Part shown: in pieces, positions 53,807-63,825 of the stretch | Numbering within the stretch: position 1 is the first letter of the stretch | Layout: each line of letters starts with the position of its first letter | Assembly (NCBI GenBank): GCA_001603005.1 | Contig: LVAJ01000001.1 | Span: forward strand, 27,801 to 91,800 | Reading direction: 5' to 3' | DNA length: 64,000 bases | From: Clostridiales bacterium Firm_04 | GTDB lineage: Bacteria > Bacillota > Clostridia > Oscillospirales > Ruminococcaceae | Program-made: the position numbers and the translations under genes | The notes under the pieces: model-generated | What the model was told of the DNA's origin: nothing | Database searches by the model: none | Seen by the model: only the letters and a program-made list of their open reading frames with translations

Positions 53807-53835
53807 TTGAAAAATCTGCCAAATCATAGTATAAT
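53807..53835 (+). promoter_or_regulatory. Promoter of the Gabija-type operon
   Basis: TTGAAA (53807-53812), 17 bases, TATAAT (53830-53835), with a leader of about 75 bases. Confidence 0.83.
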
Positions 53836-53914
53836 AAGAATAAGGTTGTTCATTATGTTTGTTGATACTAATTCAGTATGCTATAATGATTCAAGTTCAA
53901 TCCTGGAGGTAAAT

Positions 53915-55630
53915 ATGTATATTAAAAAAATAGCGGAAATATTCAATTACAGAAATATGTCTGGAAGTATTATTTCTTTTGATAAAGCATTAAACTTCAT
54001 AATAGGTGAAAACAATATTGGCAAAACAAATCTGCTTGAGTTATTAAACTCTGTTTTTTCAGTTGGCAAATTTGTTGAAACCGATTTTTTTAATGTGTTA
54101 GAGCCAATTAGGATTGTGTTTACAATTGGGTATGATGATGCAAGTGTTGGCTTTTTTGAAGATAATTTTGATATTGATGATAATAATTCCATTACAATCA
54201 TTGCCGAGCAAGATGTTGTAGATGGTCGTATATCTTATTATCACAATACTCCTAATATGACACCTATCAGTTTTTCAACAATTAGGAAAATAAATTCATT
54301 ATACTACTATGCTCAGAGAATGCCATCTAAAGAAGTTGATTTTAAAAAGACTAATGGTTCTGGAAAAGTTCTTAATTATTTGATCAAAAAAAGTCTGCAA
54401 GTATCCGGATTGAACGAAAGTGATGTCATTAATCGAGAAAATATAGATAGTATAATCTCTAACATTAACGATTCCATTGATAGCATAAATACTATCACCG
54501 GAGATTCTATACGCGCTTTTTTAGATCCTGTAATGGATAAAATAGTTTCAAGGTTACTTATGATAGGAGATGAAAATGGAAGAGAACTATCGTCACTTGG
54601 AGAGGGAATACAATATTCTTTTAATATCATATTGCAGATTATAGAGATTATTCATAACACAAAAATAAGCAGAAAGCCTGAGGATTTTGAGGAAAGGTTA
54701 ATTAGTGACGGGGATAAAAAATATTTTCCTCTAATTTTACTCCTTGATGAGCCAGAAATCCATCAGCATCCATATCGTCAAAGAAGTCTTACAAAAAAAA
54801 TAGAAGGATTGATGAGTAACGCTAATCAGGATTTCCTAGACTTATTGCATGAATTATTTGATATTGATGGGTTGATGGGGCAAATATTTATCACTACACA
54901 CTCACCAAATATTTTATTGAATGACTATAAGCAGTTTATTAGGTTATATAGGGATTTTGATACTAATGAATTTAGAATTGTTTCTGGCAATTGTATTAGT
55001 TTAGATGATAAGTTATATAAACATTTATTGCACAATTATCTTTATCTTAAAGAAGCGATGTTCAGTAAGAGAATTGTTTTTGTCGAAGGAGATACAGAAA
55101 ATGGAGCGGTTCCTGTATTCGCCAAAAGAAAAAATTTCGACTTGGATGAACATGGAATCGGTGTCATAAAACTTGATGGAGCAGATAGTGTTTTATACTG
55201 TATGGAATTATACAGATATTTCGGGATAAAAACATATGCTATTATTGATCGTGATAAGAAAGATAAGTACGATGGAGCACAAGATATTTTTTTTACTACA
55301 GAAATGGATTACGAGGAAGATGTATACACCTCGTTTAAGTTACATGAATACTTGGCGTGTTGTAAGAAATTAGATATTCTACAATCAATGATAGGACCTA
55401 TTAGGAGAAAAGTATCTGATCTTGATGTGGCTGCATTCCGTAATGATCCAAGTGTTCTTGAGATAGATGATAATGATGCAGATTTGCTAATGAATGAATG
55501 CAAAGCAGATCAGCTTGATAAGCTAAAAGGCTCAAAAAATGCGTGCAAAGGAGCAATTCTTGCTGAATATGTAACAGAAATCCCTGCTGCATTTGATAGA
55601 TTGATTGATATGTTATCTGGAGTGATATGA
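53915..55630 (+). CDS. gajA: OLD-family ATPase/TOPRIM nuclease, GajA-like
   Basis: GajA is the nucleotide-sensing DNA nuclease of the Gabija anti-phage system. Walker A GENNIGKTNLLELL (31-38), a signature-like LSSLGEGIQYS (about 226), Walker B LILLLDEPEIHQHP (about 276) and ITTHSPNILL form the ABC-type ATPase. The TOPRIM part follows with RIVFVEGDTENGA (about 388) and AIIDRDKKDK (about 443). 571 residues is close to known GajA proteins. ATG at 53915 follows GGAGG by 5 bases; the frame is open further upstream but overlaps the promoter. The next gene encodes a UvrD-like helicase, which is the partner that defines Gabija. Confidence 0.9.
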   Translation: MYIKKIAEIFNYRNMSGSIISFDKALNFIIGENNIGKTNLLELLNSVFSVGKFVETDFFNVLEPIRIVFTIGYDDASVGFFEDNFDIDDNNSITIIAEQDVVDGRISYYHNTPNMTPISFSTIRKINSLYYYAQRMPSKEVDFKKTNGSGKVLNYLIKKSLQVSGLNESDVINRENIDSIISNINDSIDSINTITGDSIRAFLDPVMDKIVSRLLMIGDENGRELSSLGEGIQYSFNIILQIIEIIHNTKISRKPEDFEERLISDGDKKYFPLILLLDEPEIHQHPYRQRSLTKKIEGLMSNANQDFLDLLHELFDIDGLMGQIFITTHSPNILLNDYKQFIRLYRDFDTNEFRIVSGNCISLDDKLYKHLLHNYLYLKEAMFSKRIVFVEGDTENGAVPVFAKRKNFDLDEHGIGVIKLDGADSVLYCMELYRYFGIKTYAIIDRDKKDKYDGAQDIFFTTEMDYEEDVYTSFKLHEYLACCKKLDILQSMIGPIRRKVSDLDVAAFRNDPSVLEIDDNDADLLMNECKADQLDKLKGSKNACKGAILAEYVTEIPAAFDRLIDMLSGVI

Positions 55631-55631
55631 T

Positions 55632-57392
55632 ATGGATATTGAAAGAATACTTCGAGATAAGCATTCTGGCGATAATGAACAGTTAGATTTCATTTTTTCA
55701 GACGAAAAAAGAATTATTGTCACTGCACCAGCAGGGTGCGGAAAGACCACTGCAATGATAAGTAAAATTGCCAGAGAACTATGTGTGGGAACCATTCCAG
55801 GAAACAAAAAAGTGCTGGCGATGACTTTTAGTGTCAATGCTGCAATGCGAATAAAGGATGATGTAAAAAAGCTTTTGCCAGAAATCGTTAATAATCCGCA
55901 TTCGCTTATGAACAGAATTGATATAGCGAATTACCACAATTTTGCGATGCGCCTACTTCATAAATACGGCTATATCTTGAATAACAATTTCACTAATCTG
56001 TCTTGTTTTCAAATTCTTGATGAATCTAAACTCATTAATTTGGGCTTATTAACTTTTAGTGAGGAAGCTGATGTAAATAAACTGGGAGATGCAATAACAA
56101 ACGGAAATTATGCTGAATTTTGTGCTGCCATTAACAAATATTGGGACATTTTGAACCAAAAAATCATAAGCAATAGCATTATTACATATAATGGTATTCT
56201 AGTTGCCGCAATTAAACTCTTATCATTAAAGCCTGTTTCTGATTTTTATAGCACATATTATAAGATGATAATAATTGATGAATTTCAAGATACTAATCTT
56301 CTCGGTTTCTTACTCATTGATAAGCTTATCTCAAATAATATAGCTATATTTCTTGGCGATGATGTTCAGAAAATCTATGGATTCTTAGGTGCAATTAATA
56401 ATGCTCTTGAAACAGTATCAGAGAAGTACCAAGCTAAATCGATACTATTTAAGACAAATTATCGCTTTCGAAATAATGAAAGAATGAAACAACTGGATAG
56501 CTTTATAAGAGGCTATGTTGAAAACTATAGATTATCTGATAATAATGCTACGATGCTTTTGAAAAAATTAAATACAGATAAAGGTGAAATTGATTTTATA
56601 AGCAAAGGCGTTGAAAAAATAGTAGGTACGACTTGCAATGTTGCAGTTCTCGTTAGAGCTGGTTGGCAAGGAAAAAGTATTGTTTCAAAATTAGAAGAGA
56701 AAGGTATACACTTTTTTAATGCACTCTACACAGAGACAGATGTTGAATATATTAATTTCTACAGAATTGCAGTCGAAGAGTTTCATGCAAATGCATTAGG
56801 AAAGGCTGTAAAAAGCTCTCTTGATAAGTGCTTGAAAGCTGTAAAAGTGCGTGAAAATGAAGTGTATTCTGATATAGAAAAGAAATACATTTTTGATTCT
56901 TTATACAAGTTGTTAGAAAAGTTATTTGAAGTATCAAGATCATGGGAAGGAACTTCAAAAGAGAGATATATCAATATTGATTTCAATTTAAGCAATAACG
57001 GGCTAAAACATATGATGGAGTATTTAGATGAGAAAGTTGTTTTAACAACTATTCATTCTGCTAAAGGATTGGAATGGGATTACGTTATCCTTCCCCAAAT
57101 GAATGCTTCGATATTTCCTTCATGGAGATATGTATGTAGCCCATGCCATAATGTCTATGGATGCGATTCAGGATATGATTATTGCGTAAACAAGTTCGTA
57201 CCTGAAATGAAAAGAAAAATCACTGAGGAAATGAGTGCATTTTACGTTGCGCTTACTAGAGCAAAAAAGGAAGTATTTGTTACTGTTAACACCGGAGTAA
57301 ACCAAAATGGATATGTTAAGCAAACTAATTGCTTTATCAATCTTCGGGGATTAGTGCATCAAGACTTTAATTGGGATGACTACATTTTTTGA
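55632..57392 (+). CDS. gajB: UvrD/Rep-like helicase, GajB-like
   Basis: Superfamily 1 helicase motifs in order: Walker A APAGCGKTTAM (about 34), DEFQDTNLL (about 217), KTNYRFRNNERM, TTIHSAKGLEWDYVI and SAFYVALTRAKKEVFV. In Gabija it associates with GajA and drives anti-phage DNA degradation. At 586 residues it is longer than typical GajB. Four Cys (502, 505, 511, 518) lie between motifs V and VI in a possible zinc-binding insert. It starts one base after the gajA stop. A strong bidirectional hairpin follows. Confidence 0.87.
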   Translation: MDIERILRDKHSGDNEQLDFIFSDEKRIIVTAPAGCGKTTAMISKIARELCVGTIPGNKKVLAMTFSVNAAMRIKDDVKKLLPEIVNNPHSLMNRIDIANYHNFAMRLLHKYGYILNNNFTNLSCFQILDESKLINLGLLTFSEEADVNKLGDAITNGNYAEFCAAINKYWDILNQKIISNSIITYNGILVAAIKLLSLKPVSDFYSTYYKMIIIDEFQDTNLLGFLLIDKLISNNIAIFLGDDVQKIYGFLGAINNALETVSEKYQAKSILFKTNYRFRNNERMKQLDSFIRGYVENYRLSDNNATMLLKKLNTDKGEIDFISKGVEKIVGTTCNVAVLVRAGWQGKSIVSKLEEKGIHFFNALYTETDVEYINFYRIAVEEFHANALGKAVKSSLDKCLKAVKVRENEVYSDIEKKYIFDSLYKLLEKLFEVSRSWEGTSKERYINIDFNLSNNGLKHMMEYLDEKVVLTTIHSAKGLEWDYVILPQMNASIFPSWRYVCSPCHNVYGCDSGYDYCVNKFVPEMKRKITEEMSAFYVALTRAKKEVFVTVNTGVNQNGYVKQTNCFINLRGLVHQDFNWDDYIF

Positions 57393-57424
57393 AGCTGTTG
57401 TAATCATAATATGAGGTAAAGTTG

Positions 57425-57462
57425 AAAGGCTACTGCGCGCAATCGCAGTAGCCTTTGCTGTT
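57425..57462. terminator. Hairpin between convergent defence operons
   Basis: A perfect 13-bp stem (AAAGGCTACTGCG with CGCAGTAGCCTTT, 6-base loop) lies between the gajB stop and the methylase stop. T runs are short on both sides. Confidence 0.75.
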
Positions 57463-57464
57463 AT

Positions 57465-60400
57465 TCAGAATTCCACAACCTGATCAATCTCTGCCATTAG
57501 CTCCTCGGTGAGCCTGAGAGCTGCGATAATTTTCTTGTAATGCTCGATGTCTTCAGCAGAGAGCGTAGTCTTCTTGCGGTCTTTGAGCCACTTCTGCAAT
57601 GGCTGGTATCCGCCTATGTACTGCTCCCACTGTGCCTGCGGTACGTTATCGAAATACTGCGTCTTGCTGATGTACACCCTGCCGTTCTTGTATTCGGGTT
57701 TGACGACCTCGTTTGTACCGTCACCGACAAAGCTATAAGCTGTGGTGTCAAAATCGGTATGCATTAGGTGGCATTCTCTCAGCTTACTACCGATCTCAAC
57801 AAGTTTCCAGAAAGTATCATGGTCTGTTGGGTACGGCACACGGGGAAAGTCAACTTTCAGAAAATCATTGTATGCAAGCCTATATTTGTTAGAATAGAGT
57901 ACAGCATAAATATAGTCAATAAGGTTTTCGCCTGTAAAATGATTCTCTTGTATGGAATATGCTAACTTCAAGCCGAGGGAATGTTCTATTTCGGAGATGA
58001 TTCCACTATTAAAGTTGTATTCTTTTTTATTTTCTCCCAATTCAGATGAATAGAGATATAGTGGAAACAGATACGTTCCTCCTCTATTGCTGTATAGAGT
58101 TCGTTCATCAATTATATTTTCACTGATAAAAACATGATTATATAATATGGATTGAAAAAACTGTCGCATCAAGCAAAGACCAATGTTACCTTTTATCATA
58201 TGTTCCATAGTATCTCTACGAGGATATGCAACAATACCTTTAGTGCATCCACTATAATAAATGTATTTTAAATCAAATGGACGATAGGTATATCGGACAA
58301 TTTTATAATTATCATTCAACACATCTGCCTTTGCGGTTTTATATGTCCAATCTCTTGAATCATCTCTTTCGTAAGTCTGCTTTAATTGCTCAACACTCCA
58401 TTCCTTAAATCTACTTATATTAAGCAATAATTCATTCCTATCTGTGCTTACGGCTAAAGCATCGAATTTGGTTTGAGTACCCGAATTAAATAGTATAAAT
58501 AATTCGGACAAACTGAAACCATTATTATAAACAGAACGATTCTTAACATTAACAGGTACGAACATACACTTATCATCATCAAGCGAAAGTGCAGACCAAT
58601 GTATTTCATCAATTATGTTCTGATTAAGCCAGTTAAACTTATAATCACGAGTTCCCATTAAGTCGAAATGATAAGCGCCCTTTTCTTTAACGGCTTTATT
58701 ACGAACACCAATAAAGAGGCTTACACCCTGTGTAATCGGAAAAACGTTCTCGTCTTTACTACCATCAGGGCATTTTTCATGAGCCATAATATTGCCATGT
58801 AGATTAATGATATAAATTTTATCAAATGTATTTGCAAGACTTCTTCTTATCTGTCTATGAGTGATGCCATCTATAAATGAATTATTTGTAATAAAACCAA
58901 CAACGCCTTTGTTTGCACCCTCAACAATGGTTTGTGCAAGCCTAAGAAATTTAATGTAATCATCATCAAGATTTAGTTTGCGTTCGGATAAACCACGTTT
59001 ATATTCCTGAATCAAATCCGATATCCATGGATTTTTATTATTTGAGCTAACATTGTATGGAGGATTACCGATAATTACGTTAATACCATTGTTTTTCTTT
59101 GCTTGATTGGCTTCAATAGATTCAAACGCAAGCGGGTCGTTGTCAAACAGTGTCATCTGGAAATCGTCTTTGCCTGCTTCTTCAAGCGAATTTGTAAGGA
59201 ACACATTCAGACGCTGGTCACCGCTGAAATCATATCCTGTATCTTTCAGTACCATAGCGAGCTTCATGTGTGCTACAGCATACGGCGCCATCATCAGTTC
59301 AAAACCGTTCAGACGGGGTAGCAGATGCTTCGGAACATACTCGTTCCATGCTTTCCTAATCTGCTCCGCACTTTCACCCTTGTGCTTGGCTTGGAAATTA
59401 TCGTAGATTTGCAGAATGGTCTGACGCAGGAACGTTCCCGTGCCTGTTGCGGGATCGAGTATTTGGACAGCAGGAACTTCACAGCGCTCACGACGTTTCT
59501 TACCCTCGACCTCTATCATAATATCTTTCGTTTGTTCCGATGCAAGACCGTCCTCAAGCCCCAAATCGTTTTTCAGAATACTGTCAACCGCCTTGACAAT
59601 GAAATTAACAACAGGCTGAGGAGTATAAAAAACGCCTCTATCCACCTTCTGTCCTTTGTCGTATGCGGTAAGGAATTCCTCATAGAAATGGATAACAGGG
59701 TCTTCACGGCCGCCGCCTGTCTGACGGTTGAAGTCGGCAAGTATCAAGTCGGTGTTTGTGTGCGTGAGTATCTCCACAACATTCGCAACTTCCAGCTCGT
59801 CAAAGGTCAGGTGTCGCTCACTGCCCTCGCCAAGACATTCCTCCATGAGCCTTTTCAGGAAAGGGTTGGTGTTCGGAATGCAGGCGATAGCTTCTTTCAC
59901 ATTGAAGCTATCCTGTGTCTTATCCATGCACCTTGCCGAGAACAAGCCGTAAACAACGGTCTGAGCGTACATATCCGCAAACTGCTGCTTGGTCATATCG
60001 TGGATAAGATTGTCCTTGAAATCCTTGAATAGCTTATGCACATAACCGTCATGCGTTTCGACAGCATATATGTCAAGTATACGGTCACGAATAGCCTGAG
60101 CCTCCGCCGCCAGCTTGACAGTAAGTGAAGCAGAGTCCCTGATAACCTGATGATATGCCGTTATAAATGCCGCCGACCACTGCTCATACCATGCCTGCGT
60201 GTCAGTAACATCTTTCACCCATGACAGGTGACTAATACGATCCTCAAATGTGCGTATCTGCGTGAAATCCTCAACAGCAGGCGCACATGAAATCATTTTT
60301 ATCTGCGGAAGTCCTGCGTCCTTATCCTCAAAATGTGCGATACCGATGGTTCGGTTATTATCCGTCCCCCAGAAACAAAGGAACAGAAGATCTTTCTGCG

Positions 60401-60719
60401 ACCATACAGCGTGTTCAGCGGCATTTCTTCTCTTGGGGATAAGTCCTGACAGTATCTTGCGGAGTGCTGACACTTCAAACTTGTTGCTGTCGAACTCTAC
60501 GCAGAAGATGCCCCATTTCTGCTCATCGCAGAGTGGCTGTAACTGCCGTAATGATGAAATCTTAGCAAATGCCTCTTCTTTCAGTCCGATGTCCGATGCA
60601 TCGAAATCGTATGTAATATCGTCGATCTCATCAAAATCATCAAGGTCGATGTTCCAGTTCAGTTCCTCGGTAAAGTATATGATAAGATCATCTATGCTCT
60701 TTATATTTCTGATATCCAT
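57465..60719 (-). CDS. Large N6-adenine DNA methylase, type ISP-like
   Basis: 1084 residues. An N-terminal helical coupler-like region (about 1-360) is followed by the methylase core: FYTPQPVVNFIV, motif I LDPATGTGTFLRQTI (420-430), and motif IV GNPPYNVSS (551-559, NPPY catalytic loop for adenine N6). The C-terminal half (about 600-960) would hold the target-recognition region and is encoded by clearly AT-richer DNA. The size and order match the methylase and specificity half of single-chain ISP enzymes, but no nuclease or helicase is present in this chain; those lie in the adjoining gene. AAGGGG precedes the ATG by 6 bases. It starts 10 bases after the helicase gene. Confidence 0.85.
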   Translation of the reverse strand: MDIRNIKSIDDLIIYFTEELNWNIDLDDFDEIDDITYDFDASDIGLKEEAFAKISSLRQLQPLCDEQKWGIFCVEFDSNKFEVSALRKILSGLIPKRRNAAEHAVWSQKDLLFLCFWGTDNNRTIGIAHFEDKDAGLPQIKMISCAPAVEDFTQIRTFEDRISHLSWVKDVTDTQAWYEQWSAAFITAYHQVIRDSASLTVKLAAEAQAIRDRILDIYAVETHDGYVHKLFKDFKDNLIHDMTKQQFADMYAQTVVYGLFSARCMDKTQDSFNVKEAIACIPNTNPFLKRLMEECLGEGSERHLTFDELEVANVVEILTHTNTDLILADFNRQTGGGREDPVIHFYEEFLTAYDKGQKVDRGVFYTPQPVVNFIVKAVDSILKNDLGLEDGLASEQTKDIMIEVEGKKRRERCEVPAVQILDPATGTGTFLRQTILQIYDNFQAKHKGESAEQIRKAWNEYVPKHLLPRLNGFELMMAPYAVAHMKLAMVLKDTGYDFSGDQRLNVFLTNSLEEAGKDDFQMTLFDNDPLAFESIEANQAKKNNGINVIIGNPPYNVSSNNKNPWISDLIQEYKRGLSERKLNLDDDYIKFLRLAQTIVEGANKGVVGFITNNSFIDGITHRQIRRSLANTFDKIYIINLHGNIMAHEKCPDGSKDENVFPITQGVSLFIGVRNKAVKEKGAYHFDLMGTRDYKFNWLNQNIIDEIHWSALSLDDDKCMFVPVNVKNRSVYNNGFSLSELFILFNSGTQTKFDALAVSTDRNELLLNISRFKEWSVEQLKQTYERDDSRDWTYKTAKADVLNDNYKIVRYTYRPFDLKYIYYSGCTKGIVAYPRRDTMEHMIKGNIGLCLMRQFFQSILYNHVFISENIIDERTLYSNRGGTYLFPLYLYSSELGENKKEYNFNSGIISEIEHSLGLKLAYSIQENHFTGENLIDYIYAVLYSNKYRLAYNDFLKVDFPRVPYPTDHDTFWKLVEIGSKLRECHLMHTDFDTTAYSFVGDGTNEVVKPEYKNGRVYISKTQYFDNVPQAQWEQYIGGYQPLQKWLKDRKKTTLSAEDIEHYKKIIAALRLTEELMAEIDQVVEF

Positions 60720-60729
60720 AATGTACCCC

Positions 60730-63700
60730 TTATATCATCTGAAGCCATGTGACCAACTTGGCTTTTTTGCCCATAGGTGCCTGTATCGCTTTCAGATAAT
60801 TCTTCTTGATGTAGTTTTCTATGACCTTGCGTATCTCGGAGAACTGCCCCTCATTAGCGTTAAAGGCTCTGCTCTCGTCACGTTCACATTTTATTGCAGT
60901 CCATATCTCATGCAGATCTTCTGTGACCTGCTTGCTTTCCGGATCAACAACATACCAACGGTAAATACCATCGCCGTCCGACCATGAGCCGTCTGCTCTC
61001 TTGGTAGGCAGTTCATAGCAGAAGAAGTATCCCTTTCGTGTTGAAGCCATTTTACCGCTGTACATTTTCCTCGGCAGTTCCTTGACCTGTTCAAGATAGT
61101 CGGGATTATCCGCTAACAACTGCTGATATGCAAGGGCAATTTCTTCTTCAGCGGAAGTACTGCCCTCATAATGAGAATTGAATTCTTTCAGTGCTTCGTA
61201 TTCATCATCGGGAGTGAGGAGCTTTTCGCCCTCAATGCCGAATGTCTTGGAAATACGGAGCGTTTTCTTTGATACTGTCTTATACAGTGACAAAAGATCT
61301 TCCAATTCCTTTGGCGGCAGGAAGTTCCAATAATACGCAAAATCTCGGTCTGATTTCAGTTCGGGGTGGTCTGCAAGCAGATGTGCCTCGGTATCTGCGT
61401 CACGGCGTCGGTCGATACGACCTATTCTCTGCATAAGCCGAACAGGGTTCCAGTGCAACTCATAGTTTATAAGGCACGATGCGTCCTGCAAGTTCAAGCC
61501 CTCTGCAAGTACATCTGTTGCGATAAGTATCTTTATCTCGTCCGTTACCTCTGCCGATGAACAGCCGTTATAATACGGAGCAAAACGCTGTATCATCTCA
61601 TGGCGGTCACCGGAAGTCTGTCCGTCGATCTCAAACATATCTGTGAATCCTGCCTTTTGCAGTTCACGATAGATATACTGTGCTGTTGCCCTGTACTCAG
61701 TGAAGATGATGACTTTCTTGTTCTGAATGCGTGTATCTTCATGCAGGATACGCTTTAGCTCCCGTATCTTATCATCGTTTTCGGGCTTGAATTCCATCAT
61801 ATCTTCGATGAATTTTGAAAGTGTGTCCATATCCATCATGGTATCAACAAGCAGAGCATTGATATCGAAATCATTGACATCAAAGACTTCCTGTGTATTC
61901 CACACATAATCGGGCAGGCTGTCCTCAATATCTTCGATAGAGGTCTGATTCAAAGCTGCATATTCCTCGGCGTACCGTAGAATATCTTCCTGTTCAGCCT
62001 GTTTTCTCTCAACACGTCGCTTACTGCTCGCATCAGTATCCTTGTAGTCGTTAAGGAATTTGTTCAGACGGATATATATTTTGATACAAGTCTCCTTGAA
62101 TGCTTCGATAGAACTTTCAAAGCGTTTCAGGAGCAAGATACGGATGAGGTTTACCACCTGCTGCTGGCGACCGGTTACCATCTCGTCCATCTTGGACTTG
62201 TCCCCGATGAAATAATCATCGCTGTATGGCGAATAAATGGCAAGGGACAGGATCGTTATCGTTTTTCCGTTCTTGTCCTTGCGGTCAAAAGACTCTTTGA
62301 AGTCCTTTATCAGTCTGCCGTATGACTTTTCGAGGGAGTAGTTCGCAACTGTTGGCGGTTTTCTCTCGGAGAAAAGGACATTATTACCTTGCTCGGTCAG
62401 CAGACTACGCTTAACATAAGCACGGCTTCGCTGTACAACAAGCTCCGTCACAAGTTTGTCTGCGCGGATAATATCGCCGGATATATCAAGAGAATCGCTG
62501 ATGGCTGTACCCGAAACCTGATCAAGCTGCTTCTCCATTTTTTTGAAATGACCTGAAAGGCTATGGATACCCAACGGAGCAGCGGAGAAATAATCTTCCT
62601 GCCTATGAGTGAACAACTCAATAAGATGCTGTAAATCAAGGAAACTGTTATTGATCGGTGTGGCTGTCAGCATAAACATCTGCTTTTTATAGCCTGCCTG
62701 CATCATATCGAATAGTTTTCTGTATCTGTTAGAGGAGCGGTTGCGGAAATGATGGGCTTCGTCTATGATAATGATCTCCGCCTGCTGTGCGATCTGATTC
62801 ATTAGATTTTGATTTTTATCAAGCAACAGGTCGGTATGATTGATGATCTTAAACGGGTAGAAGCCCTCCAGTATCTCAGGGACAAGCCTTTTTATCGTCA
62901 CTTCCCATACGGATACCCTTGCAGATGCAGGGACGATAAGAACAACATTTTTACGTTCTTTCTTTACAAAACGCTCTATCAGCATCATGCCGACATAAGT
63001 TTTGCCCAGACCAACGCCGTCGCATAGGAACGCTCCAGAATAATGCTCGGCTATCTGAATCAGGCTGTTATAGCCGTCCTTCTGATACTGCGACAGCCCT
63101 TTATATACGACCGATTCGTTTTCTTCCCATTCGGATACTGTTTCCTCATGGCTCTTGAAATACTCATACATAGAGCGCAGATAAACATCATAGGGACTGA
63201 ACTCACGGCAGTGCATCTCCATGACCTTTAACACAGCCTCGGTAATATCCGTGCCGTTCTGCCAATGCTCATCAAACCACTTCTGAAGCTGTTCAATTTC
63301 ATCTTTTACCTGAACATTCAGCTCGATATTCTGCGTCAGTCCTGCCTTAGTAAAGTTGCTTGAACCGACCAGGGCATATCCAGAAGGAACATTCATAGCA
63401 GAAATGAACTGATCTCTGTACTCATCACGGAAATATGTGATATATGCTTTAGCGTGGAATTTATTGCTGTCATATACACGGCACTCAATTTTTCCAAACT
63501 TCATAGCCTTTATGATAGCCGGAACACCTATCAGGAACTCATTCTTTTCCTGCTCCCGCTCCATACTGCTACGGAAACGCTCGATCATAGTCTGTGCGAC
63601 TTCCTCTATGACATCTTTGGTGCGCTTAGTTACTTCGTTGCCGAGGATAATGCGTATCTTGTCGAGCTTCTGCCAATCTTCCCCTAAAGTGAGCAGACCG

Positions 63701-63825
63701 CCGATCTCGAAGTAACCTGTTGCAATATCCATCTGCTTGGAAATAGAACACCACTCAGATAAGTAATTCTTTACGGAAGCCTTTTCATTGCTGTTGTCAA
63801 CTATATATAAAGTATCGTGTGCCAT
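60730..63825 (-). CDS. PLD-nuclease plus SNF2-type helicase defence protein
   Basis: 1031 residues. The N-terminal domain has a single phospholipase-D-type motif (FHAKAYI at 123-129, then VGSSNFTKAGL at 153-163), the nuclease signature of BfiI-like and DISARM-like enzymes. The SNF2/SF2 helicase follows: Walker A CDGVGLGKTYVG (268-279), IIDEAHHFRNR, MLTATPINNS, and the C-terminal KVIIFTEYRATAQYIY, ATDVLAEGLNLQDA and QRIGRIDRR. With the methylase it forms a two-gene restriction-like module: translocase-nuclease plus modifier. Such proteins appear in defence islands; the exact mechanism is not established. GGGGG lies upstream of the ATG at 63825. Confidence 0.86.
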   Translation of the reverse strand: MAHDTLYIVDNSNEKASVKNYLSEWCSISKQMDIATGYFEIGGLLTLGEDWQKLDKIRIILGNEVTKRTKDVIEEVAQTMIERFRSSMEREQEKNEFLIGVPAIIKAMKFGKIECRVYDSNKFHAKAYITYFRDEYRDQFISAMNVPSGYALVGSSNFTKAGLTQNIELNVQVKDEIEQLQKWFDEHWQNGTDITEAVLKVMEMHCREFSPYDVYLRSMYEYFKSHEETVSEWEENESVVYKGLSQYQKDGYNSLIQIAEHYSGAFLCDGVGLGKTYVGMMLIERFVKKERKNVVLIVPASARVSVWEVTIKRLVPEILEGFYPFKIINHTDLLLDKNQNLMNQIAQQAEIIIIDEAHHFRNRSSNRYRKLFDMMQAGYKKQMFMLTATPINNSFLDLQHLIELFTHRQEDYFSAAPLGIHSLSGHFKKMEKQLDQVSGTAISDSLDISGDIIRADKLVTELVVQRSRAYVKRSLLTEQGNNVLFSERKPPTVANYSLEKSYGRLIKDFKESFDRKDKNGKTITILSLAIYSPYSDDYFIGDKSKMDEMVTGRQQQVVNLIRILLLKRFESSIEAFKETCIKIYIRLNKFLNDYKDTDASSKRRVERKQAEQEDILRYAEEYAALNQTSIEDIEDSLPDYVWNTQEVFDVNDFDINALLVDTMMDMDTLSKFIEDMMEFKPENDDKIRELKRILHEDTRIQNKKVIIFTEYRATAQYIYRELQKAGFTDMFEIDGQTSGDRHEMIQRFAPYYNGCSSAEVTDEIKILIATDVLAEGLNLQDASCLINYELHWNPVRLMQRIGRIDRRRDADTEAHLLADHPELKSDRDFAYYWNFLPPKELEDLLSLYKTVSKKTLRISKTFGIEGEKLLTPDDEYEALKEFNSHYEGSTSAEEEIALAYQQLLADNPDYLEQVKELPRKMYSGKMASTRKGYFFCYELPTKRADGSWSDGDGIYRWYVVDPESKQVTEDLHEIWTAIKCERDESRAFNANEGQFSEIRKVIENYIKKNYLKAIQAPMGKKAKLVTWLQMI

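Larger units (their letters stand above)
53602..53914. other. Boundary spacer before the defence island
   Basis: From here on the DNA is much richer in A/T. The spacer holds an imperfect inverted repeat (CCCGCCTGCCTTTAGGTC at about 53645 with GACCTATACAGCGGG at 53701-53715), a terminator (53727-53766) and the gajA promoter. I see no gene and no integrase or clear att site. Confidence 0.6.

Noticed and set aside
57465..63825. DISARM or BREX system
   Set aside because: The DUF1998 gene of DISARM and the PglZ/BrxC genes of BREX are absent, and PLD and helicase are fused in one chain here.
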